Assembly: GCF_002975405.1 (NCBI RefSeq)
Contig: NZ_PCPS01000001.1
Coordinates: forward strand, 1,240,001 to 1,304,000
Source: Arthrobacter sp. MYb229
GTDB taxonomy: Bacteria > Actinomycetota > Actinomycetes > Actinomycetales > Micrococcaceae
Direction of reading: 5' to 3'
DNA: 64,000 bases
Each line of letters opens with the position of its first letter. The first letter of the stretch is position 1. This document shows, in pieces, positions 17,856 to 26,626 of the stretch. The position numbers and the translations under genes are program-made. The notes under the pieces were generated by a model. The model did no database searches, was not told where the DNA came from, and saw only the letters and a program-made list of their open reading frames with translations.

Positions 17856-19475
17856 TTAGGCGACGGCAGAGAAGTAGCTATTGCGCCGCGGTATTTGCGC
17901 CGGGTCCAGATACTTGGGCAGCAGGATGTGCGGCAGGCTATCGACCATGGCAATTCTAAGCAATCTTCGATGGATTGCCGTGTGGTGCTGCCGGCAGAGC
18001 ACCGCGCAGTTTTCCACGCAGGTCTTGCCGCCGCGTTCCCACCAGTTGCAATGGTGGTATTCGAGCATTTCATGCGGGGCCGTGCATCCGGGGACGATGC
18101 ACCCGCGGTCCCGGGCGAAGGCAGCTCGCTTGATCGGCTCCGGGAAGAGCCGCTGGGATCTGCCGACATCGAGCACCTGGCCGTTGCCGCCGAAGACGAT
18201 CGGGATGATCTGGGCATCGCAGAGGAGCTGGCGAAGTTCGCCGGGGTCGAGTTCCACACCGTGCGCGGTCAGCCCCTTGGCTTGGGCCAGGTCTTCGAGG
18301 TTCTGCGCCTGCATGTTCACCAGGATCTGCGGGGTAACGGTCTTGGCGCCCGGTGCCGAGTGGGTCAGTGAGGCGAGCAGCGCGTTCAGGCGGCGCTGGG
18401 CCACCGTGACCTGGTCCGCTTCGGCCGCATGGTCCGCGGCCCCTGTTGGTGCCTCCGGGCCGGGAGTGGGATTTCCGGCTGACTCGGGTGCGGAGGCTTC
18501 ATGCTCCGCCGGGATCTGCGCCCACGCCGGGGCGGGCCGATCGCTGTCGAATAGCGTTTCGGGGGCCGGTTCGGGTGGGTTGGCGGCGCGCGCTGCTTGG
18601 CCGCTTCGGGTGCGCGGGTTGTCCGCCTGTCCGACAAATGAGCGGAATTGCTCGGCTTGGGCTCCTTTGACGCGCACCAGATAGGTATCCACCCCGTTGC
18701 GGGTGCCGCGGCTGAAGAACCCGCATTCGGGCTCGGTGGCCTGCGCGTGGGCTTTGCGGTAGCCGGCCAGCAGGTCCGTGAACTTCTTTTCCCCGGTGGC
18801 GCGGTCTTCTTCGGTGAGCAGCTTGACCGCATGAGCCTGCATCGGCCGTCCGTCTCGGTGCGTTGCCACCGGGTCCAGTGGCGCGCCCTCGAAGCTGGTA
18901 TCTGCCGGTTCCAGCTGCTCCAGGCTGCGGGCGGTTTTGGCGACGCGTCGCGGGTCGAGGCTTTCATGCCCGGAATGCAGTGTTGCGAGCTCTGCGAAGC
19001 GCGGCGACAGTGCGCTGCCGTCCATATTGCGCCGGGCCACCAGCAGGTGGGCGTCGTTGATCCGCCGGTCCGCCTCGTGGAAGTCCAGCCCGAGCCAGCC
19101 GGCGGTGAACCCGGCGGCATTCCGGTAGGGGGTGCGTCCGGATTCCTGGCGCGCCGGCCGGGAGTAGTCTGCCCGGTGGTCGCGGACCGCGCTCAGCTCT
19201 TCTTCGGCGAGCAGATGCGCGCCGGTTCCCTCGCAGTGGGCCGCCGCGCGAAGTTGCTCGCGCACGGCGTAGCGGAAGATGTTTTCGATGCACAGCGCGT
19301 GGGCGGCGGCCACGCGCGGGTCCGTTGATTCGCGCAGCCGGACCGAAAGCTTCTGCAGCACCTCCAGGCACAGCTCCATGACCTCGAGGAGCACGGCGAT
19401 GGCGCCTTGCGGGATGCTCCCGGTCACGAATTCACGCAGTCCGGTCAGTCCGGCCGCTAGCTGGGAAATACTCAT
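17856..19475 (-). CDS. DUF222/HNH endonuclease family protein
   Basis: A 539-residue protein of the 13E12/DUF222 repeat family common in actinobacteria. The long N-terminal helical DUF222 region (about 20-400) is followed by a C-terminal HNH site: RGCIVPGCTAPHEMLEYHHC, then NCAVLCRQHHTAIHRR. The Cys pairs and the HH dipeptides are the zinc and catalytic residues. The middle (about 280-350) is Pro/Ala/Glu rich and probably disordered. Members are often multi-copy and their role is not established. It stands alone, not in an operon. Confidence 0.85.
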   Translation of the reverse strand: MSISQLAAGLTGLREFVTGSIPQGAIAVLLEVMELCLEVLQKLSVRLRESTDPRVAAAHALCIENIFRYAVREQLRAAAHCEGTGAHLLAEEELSAVRDHRADYSRPARQESGRTPYRNAAGFTAGWLGLDFHEADRRINDAHLLVARRNMDGSALSPRFAELATLHSGHESLDPRRVAKTARSLEQLEPADTSFEGAPLDPVATHRDGRPMQAHAVKLLTEEDRATGEKKFTDLLAGYRKAHAQATEPECGFFSRGTRNGVDTYLVRVKGAQAEQFRSFVGQADNPRTRSGQAARAANPPEPAPETLFDSDRPAPAWAQIPAEHEASAPESAGNPTPGPEAPTGAADHAAEADQVTVAQRRLNALLASLTHSAPGAKTVTPQILVNMQAQNLEDLAQAKGLTAHGVELDPGELRQLLCDAQIIPIVFGGNGQVLDVGRSQRLFPEPIKRAAFARDRGCIVPGCTAPHEMLEYHHCNWWERGGKTCVENCAVLCRQHHTAIHRRLLRIAMVDSLPHILLPKYLDPAQIPRRNSYFSAVA

Positions 19476-19545
19476 GCAGCCATCATCACGCCATTTCCGG
19501 CTGCGCCCCGCGGGCGCCGACGGGCTGTGGAGAACTTCGGCCGGG

Positions 19546-21069
19546 CTAGTGCCCGCCGCCGAGCTTGCCGCCCAGGCGTTCGCGCATCTTCAGGCTCGCC
19601 GCGTTCAGCCCCTCGATTTCCACGGTCTTGCCGTACTTCTCGTACTTCGCGCCGATGGCGTCCAGCGCGGCGCTGGTGGAGGCGTCCCACAGGTGCGAGT
19701 TGTGCATGTCGATGACCACGCGGTCCGGATCCTCGGCGTAGTCGAACTGGGTGTAGAGGTCGTTGGAGGAGGCGAAGAACAGCTCCCCGTTGACCTCGTA
19801 CTTGGCGATCTGCACCCCGAAGTGCTCCTCCAGGCGGCGTTCAACGGTGACCAGGTGGGCCACCCGGTTGGCGAAGAGCACCATCGCGGTGAGCACCCCG
19901 ACACCCACGCCGATGGCCAGGTTGTGCGTGGCGACGGTGACCACGACGGTGGCCAGCATGACGGTGGTTTCGCTCTTGGGCATCATGCGCAGGGTGGCGG
20001 GCTTGATGCTGTGCCAGTCGAAGGTGGCCACCGATACGAAGATCATCACGGCCACCAGCGCGGCCATCGGGATCAGCGCCACGATGTCGCCCAGGACCAC
20101 CACCAGGATCAACAGGAACACCCCGGCGAGGAAGGTGGAGATGCGGGTGCGCGCCCCGGAGGCCTTGACGTTGATCATGGTCTGCCCGATCATCGCGCAA
20201 CCGCCCATGCCGCCGAAGAAGCCGGTGATGATATTCGCCGCGCCCTGCCCCCAGGACTCGCGGGTCTTATTCGAGCGCGTGTCGGTGACGTCGTCCACCA
20301 GCTTGGCGGTCATCAGGGATTCGAGCAGGCCGACGAAGGCCATGGCCAGCGCGTAGGGGAAGAGCACCTGCAGGGTTTCGAGGTTCAGCGGCACATCGGG
20401 GAAGAACAGCGCCGGCAGGGATTCGGGCAGCTGACCCTTGTCCCCCACGGTGGGCACGGCCAGCGAGGCCAGCACGGTGATCAGCGTGAGCACCACGATG
20501 GCCACCAGCGGGGCCGGGACGGCGGTGGTGAGCCTGGGCAGGCCGAAGACGATGAGCAGGCCCAGGGCCACCAGCGGGTAGACCAGCCAGGGCACGCCGA
20601 GCAGTTCGGGCACCTGGGAGAGGAAGATCAGGATGCCCAGGGCGTTGACGAAGCCGACCATCACCTGGCGCGGGATAAAGCGCATCAGCTTGGCCACGCC
20701 GAGCAGCGCGAGCAGCACCTGGAAGATGCCGGCCATGATCACCGCGGCGATGAAGTAGTCGATGCCGTGGCTGGCCACCAGCGGCGCGATGACCAGCGCG
20801 ATGGCGCCGGTGGCCGCGGAGATCATCGCCGGCCGCCCGCCGAGGAAGGCGATGGACACCGCCATGGTGAAGGAGGCGAAGAGCCCGAGGCGCGGATCCA
20901 CCCCGGCGATGATGGAAAAGGCGATGGCCTCGGGGATCAGCGCCAGGGCCACCACCAGCCCGGCGAGCACCTCGGTCTTGAGCAGCCGCGGGGATTTGAG
21001 CGTGCGCAGCACCGATTGGCGCTCTTCCGGCGTGGGAACCGGGGGTGCTGCCGTGGTTTTTGTCGCCAT
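19546..21069 (-). CDS. SulP family anion transporter with STAS domain
   Basis: Integral membrane transporter of 507 residues with about 10-12 hydrophobic helices. It starts LKSPRLLKTEVLAGLVVALA and has the family stretch AFSIIAGVDPRLGLFASFTM, then NIITGFFGGMGGCAMIGQT. A C-terminal STAS domain follows (about 410-500, VVIDMHNSHLWDASTSAALD). Substrates of this family include bicarbonate, sulfate and carboxylates; I cannot tell which applies. It is divergent from a MerR regulator with an operator-like palindrome between them, so it is probably that regulator's target. Confidence 0.9.
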   Translation of the reverse strand: MATKTTAAPPVPTPEERQSVLRTLKSPRLLKTEVLAGLVVALALIPEAIAFSIIAGVDPRLGLFASFTMAVSIAFLGGRPAMISAATGAIALVIAPLVASHGIDYFIAAVIMAGIFQVLLALLGVAKLMRFIPRQVMVGFVNALGILIFLSQVPELLGVPWLVYPLVALGLLIVFGLPRLTTAVPAPLVAIVVLTLITVLASLAVPTVGDKGQLPESLPALFFPDVPLNLETLQVLFPYALAMAFVGLLESLMTAKLVDDVTDTRSNKTRESWGQGAANIITGFFGGMGGCAMIGQTMINVKASGARTRISTFLAGVFLLILVVVLGDIVALIPMAALVAVMIFVSVATFDWHSIKPATLRMMPKSETTVMLATVVVTVATHNLAIGVGVGVLTAMVLFANRVAHLVTVERRLEEHFGVQIAKYEVNGELFFASSNDLYTQFDYAEDPDRVVIDMHNSHLWDASTSAALDAIGAKYEKYGKTVEIEGLNAASLKMRERLGGKLGGGH

Positions 21070-21207
21070 TACCGGCTCCGTTCAGGAAAGGGGGCGAGCG
21101 CGGTGGCACCGCGTTGCATAGAATCAGTGGGGTGTGCGCGGCCCTGGCCTCGGGCAGACCAAGGCCGAGACCGGGAATGGCCCCGGCGGCGCAGCAACCG
21201 ATTCAAA

Positions 21208-21228
21208 CTTACCTTAACGTAAGGGTAG
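21208..21228. promoter_or_regulatory. MerR-type operator between sulP and merR-like genes
   Basis: A near-palindrome TTACCTTAACGTAAGGGTA (arms CCTTA and TAAGG around ACG) lies in the 190-base divergent intergenic region, about 30 bases before the regulator start. MerR-family proteins bind such dyads within an over-long promoter spacer. Confidence 0.6.
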
Positions 21229-21258
21229 AGTTTAAATCCGAGGGACAAGGAGCACCAC

Positions 21259-21654
21259 ATGGACGAATCCACCCCGGCCCCGGCCGAGGCCGCACCGAGA
21301 ATGCACATCGGGGACATCGCCGAGGCCACGGGCCTCTCCCAGCGCACCATCCGCCACTATGACGAGGTGGGCCTGCTTCCGGCGACCACACGCAGCGAGG
21401 GCGGCTTCCGGATCTACACCCCCGCCGACCTGGCGCGCATGCTGGTCATCCGCTCGATGAAGCCGCTGGGCTTCACCCTGGAGGAGATGGGCTCGCTGCT
21501 GGACACCGTGGACACCCTGGCCGGCGATCCGCAGAACGCGCCCGCCCGCGCCCTGCTCGCCGACTACCTGCAGCGGGCCACCGAGAAGCGCAATAAGCTC
21601 GCGCTGAACCTCGAACGCGCCGATAAGTTCATCGAGGACCTGCGCGGCCGCTAG
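21259..21654 (+). CDS. MerR family transcriptional regulator
   Basis: 131 residues. A Pro/Ala-rich leader precedes the MerR winged helix (MHIGDIAEATGLSQRTIRHY, DEVGLLPATTRSEGGFRIYT), a dimerisation helix (about 85-125) and no Cys-rich sensor tail, so a metal ligand is not suggested. AAGGAG lies upstream of ATG 21259; an internal ATG at residue 15 is an alternative start. Divergent from the SulP transporter. Confidence 0.9.
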   Translation: MDESTPAPAEAAPRMHIGDIAEATGLSQRTIRHYDEVGLLPATTRSEGGFRIYTPADLARMLVIRSMKPLGFTLEEMGSLLDTVDTLAGDPQNAPARALLADYLQRATEKRNKLALNLERADKFIEDLRGR

Positions 21655-21739
21655 CCTGCACGCCAAGGGTGAGACAGCTGGCAGTGCCCTGCGAATCAGC
21701 CGGGTTCCGGCCCGCCGGCCGGGTTGAGCGCCTAGAGTC

Positions 21740-22537
21740 GTGAGCGTGATTGAACTTACCGCGCTCAGTAGCTACGAGGACGAGCTGGGCAACCGGATCG
21801 AGTCCCCCACCGTTTTCGAGAAGAACATAGCGATCAAGATCCGCGGGAAAAACAACCGCGTGCTGGTCGACCCGGACGCCAAGATCGGCCGGCTGGACCT
21901 GGTGTTCGACTGCGACAACGGGACGCTGCTCATCGGCCCCAGCAAGAAGAAGGGCTGGCAGCTGAACATCCGCATCGGGCAGGATGCCACGGTGCAGATC
22001 GGCCGCGACCTGACCACCACCGCCAAGGCCTTGGTCAGCGCGGTGGAGGGGGTGACCGTGCGCTTCGGCGATGATGTGATGATCGCCAGCGGAAACCAGT
22101 TCCGCGCCGATGACGGGCACCCGATCTTCGACGTGAAAACCGGCAAGCGGATCAACCCGGCCAAGGACATCACGGTCGGCAGCCATGTCTGGATCGGCGC
22201 GCAGGCCGCGCTGCTGGCCGGGGCCAGCATCGGGGACGGCTCGGTGATCGGCTACCGCAGCCTGGTCACCGGCAAGATTCCGAACAATGTCATTGCCGCG
22301 GGCACCCCGGCGCGGGTGCTGCGCAGGAATATCGCCTGGGAGCGCCCGCACCTCTCCTTCCACAAGCCGCCCTATAAGCCCGATGCCTCCACGGTCACCA
22401 AGAGCGAGGCGTACTGGAACGACACCGTCGAAGCGCAGGAACACGCGGCGATCGCGATGCCGCAGGTGCAAAGCCAGCTGCCGAAAAACCTCATTCGGCG
22501 CGCCGCGGCGAAACTCGGCCGGATCACCGGCGCCTAG
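21740..22537 (+). CDS. Left-handed beta-helix (hexapeptide) acyltransferase
   Basis: 265 residues with hexapeptide-repeat character: IGRLDLVFDCDNGTLLIGP, then IRIGQDATVQIGRDLTTTA, VRFGDDVMIASG and the terminal coil VGSHVWIGAQAALLAGASIGDGSVIG. IAAGTPARVLRRNI closes the domain as in acetyltransferases acting on sugars or polysaccharides. The C-terminal 60 residues are unlike the fold. Start GTG 21740; a second GTG six bases on is possible. It follows the MerR gene by 85 bases, which may be chance. Confidence 0.8.
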   Translation: MSVIELTALSSYEDELGNRIESPTVFEKNIAIKIRGKNNRVLVDPDAKIGRLDLVFDCDNGTLLIGPSKKKGWQLNIRIGQDATVQIGRDLTTTAKALVSAVEGVTVRFGDDVMIASGNQFRADDGHPIFDVKTGKRINPAKDITVGSHVWIGAQAALLAGASIGDGSVIGYRSLVTGKIPNNVIAAGTPARVLRRNIAWERPHLSFHKPPYKPDASTVTKSEAYWNDTVEAQEHAAIAMPQVQSQLPKNLIRRAAAKLGRITGA

Positions 22538-22546
22538 CCCCTTGCG

Positions 22547-22795
22547 CTATTCGACGGTCCAGCCCTGGGCCTCGGAGCTTTCGCCCGCCGAGAGCCCTCC
22601 CAGCTTTTCCATAAGCTCCACGTACTCCGCGACGCTGTCCAGATCCTTGTATACGCCTTCGATGGGCATCTTCCGGTAGCTGTCAACGAGATGGGCCGCG
22701 TGATTGTCGAGAGTGGATTCGGCGTAGGAGATCGCCAACTGGTTGCTGCTCTGCGGCAGTCCGGTTTCCGGGTCCATGCTGGGCAGAGGGCTCAT
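22547..22795 (-). CDS. Small hypothetical protein
   Basis: 82 residues from ATG 22795, chosen for the AAAGGAGATCACC ribosome site directly upstream. Sequence MSPLPSMDPETGLPQSSNQL followed by a helical acidic region. No membrane segment or known family. Convergent with the acyltransferase and only 9 bases from its stop. Real gene status rests on the ribosome site and codon-like composition. Confidence 0.6.
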   Translation of the reverse strand: MSPLPSMDPETGLPQSSNQLAISYAESTLDNHAAHLVDSYRKMPIEGVYKDLDSVAEYVELMEKLGGLSAGESSEAQGWTVE

Positions 22796-22841
22796 GGTGA
22801 TCTCCTTTCGGCTACCTTCAGCATACGAGCTTTGTCCTAGT

Positions 22842-24101
22842 TCAACCATGGCCGCGGGGAGAAAATTTCCTCGGCTTGCGCACGGCCCGCTCGGCCAACC
22901 AGAACCCCAGCGCGAAGGCGCCAAATGCGTAGGCAATCAGCCAGAGCAGGGTCCACATCCGCGGCGACCACTGGACGGATAGGGCTCCGGCCATGGTCAG
23001 CATCGACAGGGCCAGGAGAATATTGATCAGGCGGAGCCGGTATAGGGCCCTGGCCACAACCCCCGGCTCGGGCGCCCGTGCCATCCAGGACATGAAAAGC
23101 GCCGGCGCAACGAGTATCACCGAGGAGGAAATTGAGCCCGACCAATTCCGGCTCAGGTAGTAATCGGTCGGACCCAGCCAAATCGCGAAGCTGGCGAGGA
23201 TGAATACCCAGACTAGGAGCAAGGCCCACCGGGTGAACGCGCGGATCCCCGTCGGAGCGGGCCGGATTCGGAATTCCACTCCGGCTTTGGCGAAACGCGG
23301 AATGAAAATCAGGTTCTGGATATGGGATATCGGACCCAGGGTGGTTGCAGTGGCAATGCTTCTGACCACGCGTCCGGTCACGCTGCCGTGCTCGAGGCTG
23401 GTTTCGAAAATCGCAAGCTCTGGCGGGACCAGCACCTCATGATGCAGGCTTCGCGAAAAACCGGGATCGGACACGTCGAAACTGTAGACGTCGTTGTCTT
23501 GGAGAATCCTTGGCGGTGGAACCGGGTTCATGGGCAGGTCGTACCCATAGCTGAGAATGGTTCGCTGCCCCAAGGCGCCCTCGGGGACTTCCACGAGCAC
23601 AACCCATGAGTTCGCGAGCAAATGGATGAAGTCGTTGATGAACCGGATCGTGGGATTGGCCGCCTGCAACTGCGGATAGGCCTCAAGCAATGCGGTCGGT
23701 GGAACCGGAGCAATGGCTTCGGAATTATTGACAAATTTTAGCTGCGCCCGGCGTTCGGCAGCATTGGACGTGAATTCGATTCCCGCCTGTTCAACGACGC
23801 TGACCAGCATGTCCGCCACCAGTCGGGTTGACCGTTCCTGATTAATCACGGCCAGCGGAGCTCCCGAACTGTCCCTGACCCAGAATCCGGTTAACACCTT
23901 CTTATCGAGGATCGCGATGGGAATGACCACCCGGGAAGTACTGCCGGCTATTCGTGCCGAAGCCGGCGGGGTCAAATCCAGGGAATTCTTCAGCAGTACC
24001 CGGCCAGGTGTTGTGTGGTCACTGGTCTGGATTCTGCGGTGCACCCACTTGGGCGAGGCGATAACCATGCTCCGAAGCCTGTCACCCTCATTCGAGGCCA
24101 T
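22842..24101 (-). CDS. Uncharacterised membrane protein
   Basis: 419 residues. The first about 270 are soluble, with mixed alpha/beta character (VVIPIAILDKKVLTGFWVRD; LVEVPEGALGQRTILSYGYD). The C-terminal 130 contain four hydrophobic helices (from WALLLVWVFILASFAIWLG onward) and a basic tail. I recognise no family. The start ATG 24101 has no strong ribosome site and the next internal ATG is at residue 12. The layout suggests a cytoplasmic or external domain tethered by a four-helix membrane anchor. Confidence 0.65.
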   Translation of the reverse strand: MASNEGDRLRSMVIASPKWVHRRIQTSDHTTPGRVLLKNSLDLTPPASARIAGSTSRVVIPIAILDKKVLTGFWVRDSSGAPLAVINQERSTRLVADMLVSVVEQAGIEFTSNAAERRAQLKFVNNSEAIAPVPPTALLEAYPQLQAANPTIRFINDFIHLLANSWVVLVEVPEGALGQRTILSYGYDLPMNPVPPPRILQDNDVYSFDVSDPGFSRSLHHEVLVPPELAIFETSLEHGSVTGRVVRSIATATTLGPISHIQNLIFIPRFAKAGVEFRIRPAPTGIRAFTRWALLLVWVFILASFAIWLGPTDYYLSRNWSGSISSSVILVAPALFMSWMARAPEPGVVARALYRLRLINILLALSMLTMAGALSVQWSPRMWTLLWLIAYAFGAFALGFWLAERAVRKPRKFSPRGHG

Positions 24102-24212
24102 CGCCGGTCACCCCTCTCCGCATCCGATGACTGGAGATTACCACCGCGCAACGAATCTGGATATGCGCAAGGCGAAAACGGCCGGTACTCCGCCGATCCG
24201 GCGGCGAAATAG

Positions 24213-25082
24213 TTAGCCGACCGCCACGCGCAGCTGGTTGTTCCAGGGATCCATGAAGCGCAGTTCGGCTCCGGTGTGGTGGTTTTCCACCTTTGCGAAG
24301 CTCAAGCGTTCGGCTAGCTTGCCGACCTCCTCCTCGGTCGGGACGTTGATCAGCACCTCTCCCAATCCGAGGGTGTCCTTGCGCGGCCCGGCGCCGCGCG
24401 AATTCCACACGTTCATCGCCATGTGGTGGTGGTAGCCGCCGGCGGAGACGAACAACGCCTGGTTGCCCAGGGAGGTGGTCTCATCGAAGCCCAGGGTATT
24501 GACGTAGAACGCCCGGGCGGTGGCCACGTCTCCTACCTGCAGGTGCACGTGGCCGATTTCCGCCTCCGCGGTGCGCTGCGCGGCAATGGCCTGCTCGCTC
24601 AGGTGCGAACTGAGGAACGCGTTCGGGTCCAGGTGCACGGTGTCCATGGCCACCTGGCCATCGGACCACGACCACGCCTCGCGCGGGCGGTCCCAGTACA
24701 GCTCGATGCCATTGCCTTCCGGATCGGTGAAGTAGAAGGCCTCGGAGACCAGGTGGTCCGAGCTGCCCACGAAGCGGCTCTGGTCGAATTGCGCGGCGGA
24801 AAGCACCGTGGCCGCGAGATCCGCCTGGGTTTCGAAGAGCAGTGCGGTATGGAAGAGGCCGGCCTCGCCGGCGGCCGGCAGCTGGAGCCCCGGAGCGTGC
24901 TGCAGGTTCACCAAGGTCTGCGTGCCGCGTCCGAGGCGCGTGCCCTGGGCCGATTCGCCCAGCACCTCAAGCCCGAGGGCCTGCTGGTAGTAGCCGCTCA
25001 TCGCCTTCATGTCCCCCACCTTGAGCTGCACGGCGTTCATCTGGAGGTCTGCGGAGAGCTTGTCTGCTTGGAGGATCGTCAT
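24213..25082 (-). CDS. VOC (glyoxalase/extradiol dioxygenase) superfamily protein
   Basis: 289 residues with two paired-beta VOC modules. The first begins NAVQLKVGDMKAMSGYYQQ and the second IGHVHLQVGDVATARAFYVN. Candidate metal ligands are H178 or nearby in the second module, plus YHHHMAMNVW and the C-terminal AELRFMDPWNNQLRV. The layout matches Bacillus CatE-type catechol-2,3-dioxygenase-like proteins. The true substrate is unknown. It stands alone, with a 230-base gap to the divergent nuclease gene. Confidence 0.82.
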   Translation of the reverse strand: MTILQADKLSADLQMNAVQLKVGDMKAMSGYYQQALGLEVLGESAQGTRLGRGTQTLVNLQHAPGLQLPAAGEAGLFHTALLFETQADLAATVLSAAQFDQSRFVGSSDHLVSEAFYFTDPEGNGIELYWDRPREAWSWSDGQVAMDTVHLDPNAFLSSHLSEQAIAAQRTAEAEIGHVHLQVGDVATARAFYVNTLGFDETTSLGNQALFVSAGGYHHHMAMNVWNSRGAGPRKDTLGLGEVLINVPTEEEVGKLAERLSFAKVENHHTGAELRFMDPWNNQLRVAVG

Positions 25083-25314
25083 GGTGAGAGGCCTTTCTGG
25101 GTACCGGTCGACTGTTCTTGATTACTACCCTACTCCAATTTAGTTGAAGCTTCAAGTGTTTTGCCGATTGCTCGCAAGTGATCTCCAATACCCTCGGGCC
25201 CGCCACCCGCGGTTCACAATCGGATTTAAGTTGACGCGACAATGTTTCTCTTCTTGAATGAGCGAAGGGAGCTCATCACCCCACCCCACTCGCAGCTTCA
25301 AAAGGAAGTCATCA

Positions 25315-26406
25315 ATGAGCAAGAAAAGAACCGCCTGGATTTCGATCGGCGTAACGGCCGCCCTGGTCACCGGCGGCGCGGTATACGCGGGCACCTTGAA
25401 TAGTGACTCGCGCGGCACGGTAGTCCGCGTGATCGACGGGGACACCGTGGATATGCGCATCGCCGGCGAGGAAACCCGCGTGCGGCTCCTGAACATCGAC
25501 ACCCCAGAGACGGTGGACCCGGATAAGGCCGTCGAATGCATGGGCCCCGAAGCCTCCGACTACCTCAAATCGCTGCTCGCCCCGGGGGACAAGGTGAAGC
25601 TCGAGTACGACATCGAACGCACCGATAGGTATGGACGCACACTGGCCGGTGTCTACAAGGATAAAAGCCTGATAAATGCCGAGATCGCGGCCGCCGGTCT
25701 TGGCATCGCGGTCAAATATGAGCCGAACGTCCGATTCTATGACGAAGTGCTTCGGGCAGAGAAGGAAGCATCGACCACGACCGCCGGGCTCTTCGACCCA
25801 AACGCCGAATGCACTATCCCAGCAAAGCTGGAAGAAGCCACGCAAGCTCTGGGCCAGCTTGGCGACGCTCCGGCGGACTCGATCAACGAAGCCGAAAGCC
25901 TGGCCGGAGAGGCCGCTGCCGCCATAGCACTCGGACAAGGCGCCAAAAGCGCACTGGACAAGCTCACGCCGAACACGCATCCCGTTGCTTATGCGCTACT
26001 CGCCACGCACTTTGCCAAGAACGTAGCGAATCTCGATACATCAATATCGCGTGCAAACGGCATCGAACAAGCACATCAAGACCATAAGACCGCTCTGATC
26101 AAGGCCGAGGAAGAGCGAAAGGAAGCCGAAAAGAAGAAAAAAGAGGAAGCAGCAAAGAAAAAGAAGGCAGCGGAAGAAAAAGCAGCCGAAGAACAGCGTC
26201 GCGCAGCCATAGAGCGACAGCAACAAGCTGCCGAACAAAAGGCCGCCGAGCAACGTCGCCTCCAGCAGCAGAAACCGAAACCGGCCGCACCCAAGGTTCA
26301 GCAGCCGCGACCGAAAACTCAGCAGCCGCGCCAGCAGGGACCCAGCAACTACACCGGTCCGCGCTGCTACGCACCCGGTGGCAAGTCATGGAAGCCGTGC
26401 CCCTAG
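25315..26406 (+). CDS. Secreted SNase-like nuclease with charged C-terminal coil
   Basis: 363 residues from ATG 25315, which has AAAAGGAAG upstream; a longer frame starting at 25258 is less likely. An N-terminal hydrophobic anchor or signal (about 7-25) is followed by a staphylococcal-nuclease domain: VVRVIDGDTVDMRI, VRLLNIDTPETV and ERTDRYGRTLAGVY, which carry the catalytic Asp, Arg and Glu. Then comes an all-helical region and a Lys/Glu/Ala/Gln coiled coil (about 260-325), a Pro/Gln/Lys stretch, and a short Cys-containing end, GPRCYAPGGKSWKPCP. Probably a secreted or surface nuclease; the C-terminal end may bind the cell envelope (inference). Confidence 0.85.
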   Translation: MSKKRTAWISIGVTAALVTGGAVYAGTLNSDSRGTVVRVIDGDTVDMRIAGEETRVRLLNIDTPETVDPDKAVECMGPEASDYLKSLLAPGDKVKLEYDIERTDRYGRTLAGVYKDKSLINAEIAAAGLGIAVKYEPNVRFYDEVLRAEKEASTTTAGLFDPNAECTIPAKLEEATQALGQLGDAPADSINEAESLAGEAAAAIALGQGAKSALDKLTPNTHPVAYALLATHFAKNVANLDTSISRANGIEQAHQDHKTALIKAEEERKEAEKKKKEEAAKKKKAAEEKAAEEQRRAAIERQQQAAEQKAAEQRRLQQQKPKPAAPKVQQPRPKTQQPRQQGPSNYTGPRCYAPGGKSWKPCP

Positions 26407-26436
26407 AGCCCGCCACGGCGGCCTGGCTTCACCCAA

Positions 26437-26499
26437 CCCCTCGGATTCCCCGCTGGTACGCGGTGGCCCCGAGGGGTTTGCCATCTCCATTCCCCTCGG
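26437..26499 (+). terminator. Hairpin(s) downstream of the SNase gene
   Basis: CCCCTCGG at 26437-26444 can pair with CCGAGGGG at 26469-26476, with further pairing inside, followed by TTTG. A second CCCCTCGG at 26492-26499 offers an alternative pairing. About 30 bases after the stop. Confidence 0.55.
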
Positions 26500-26626
26500 A
26501 CCCGCCACTCGGCTGCCGCGAATTCAAAAAGCAGCGCGCGGGTGCTTTGAAATGCTTTGACATCCAAGTAGATTGGCACGTAACGCAGGTCACCTTTTGA
26601 AACCACACGGAAGTTGGAGGACATCT

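Noticed and set aside
19279-21222. A 647-codon plus-strand open frame, very rich in His, Gly, Asp and Gln
   Set aside because: It is the antisense shadow of the DUF222/HNH and SulP genes in GC-rich DNA; the composition is not that of a real protein and the opposite frames have clear family motifs.
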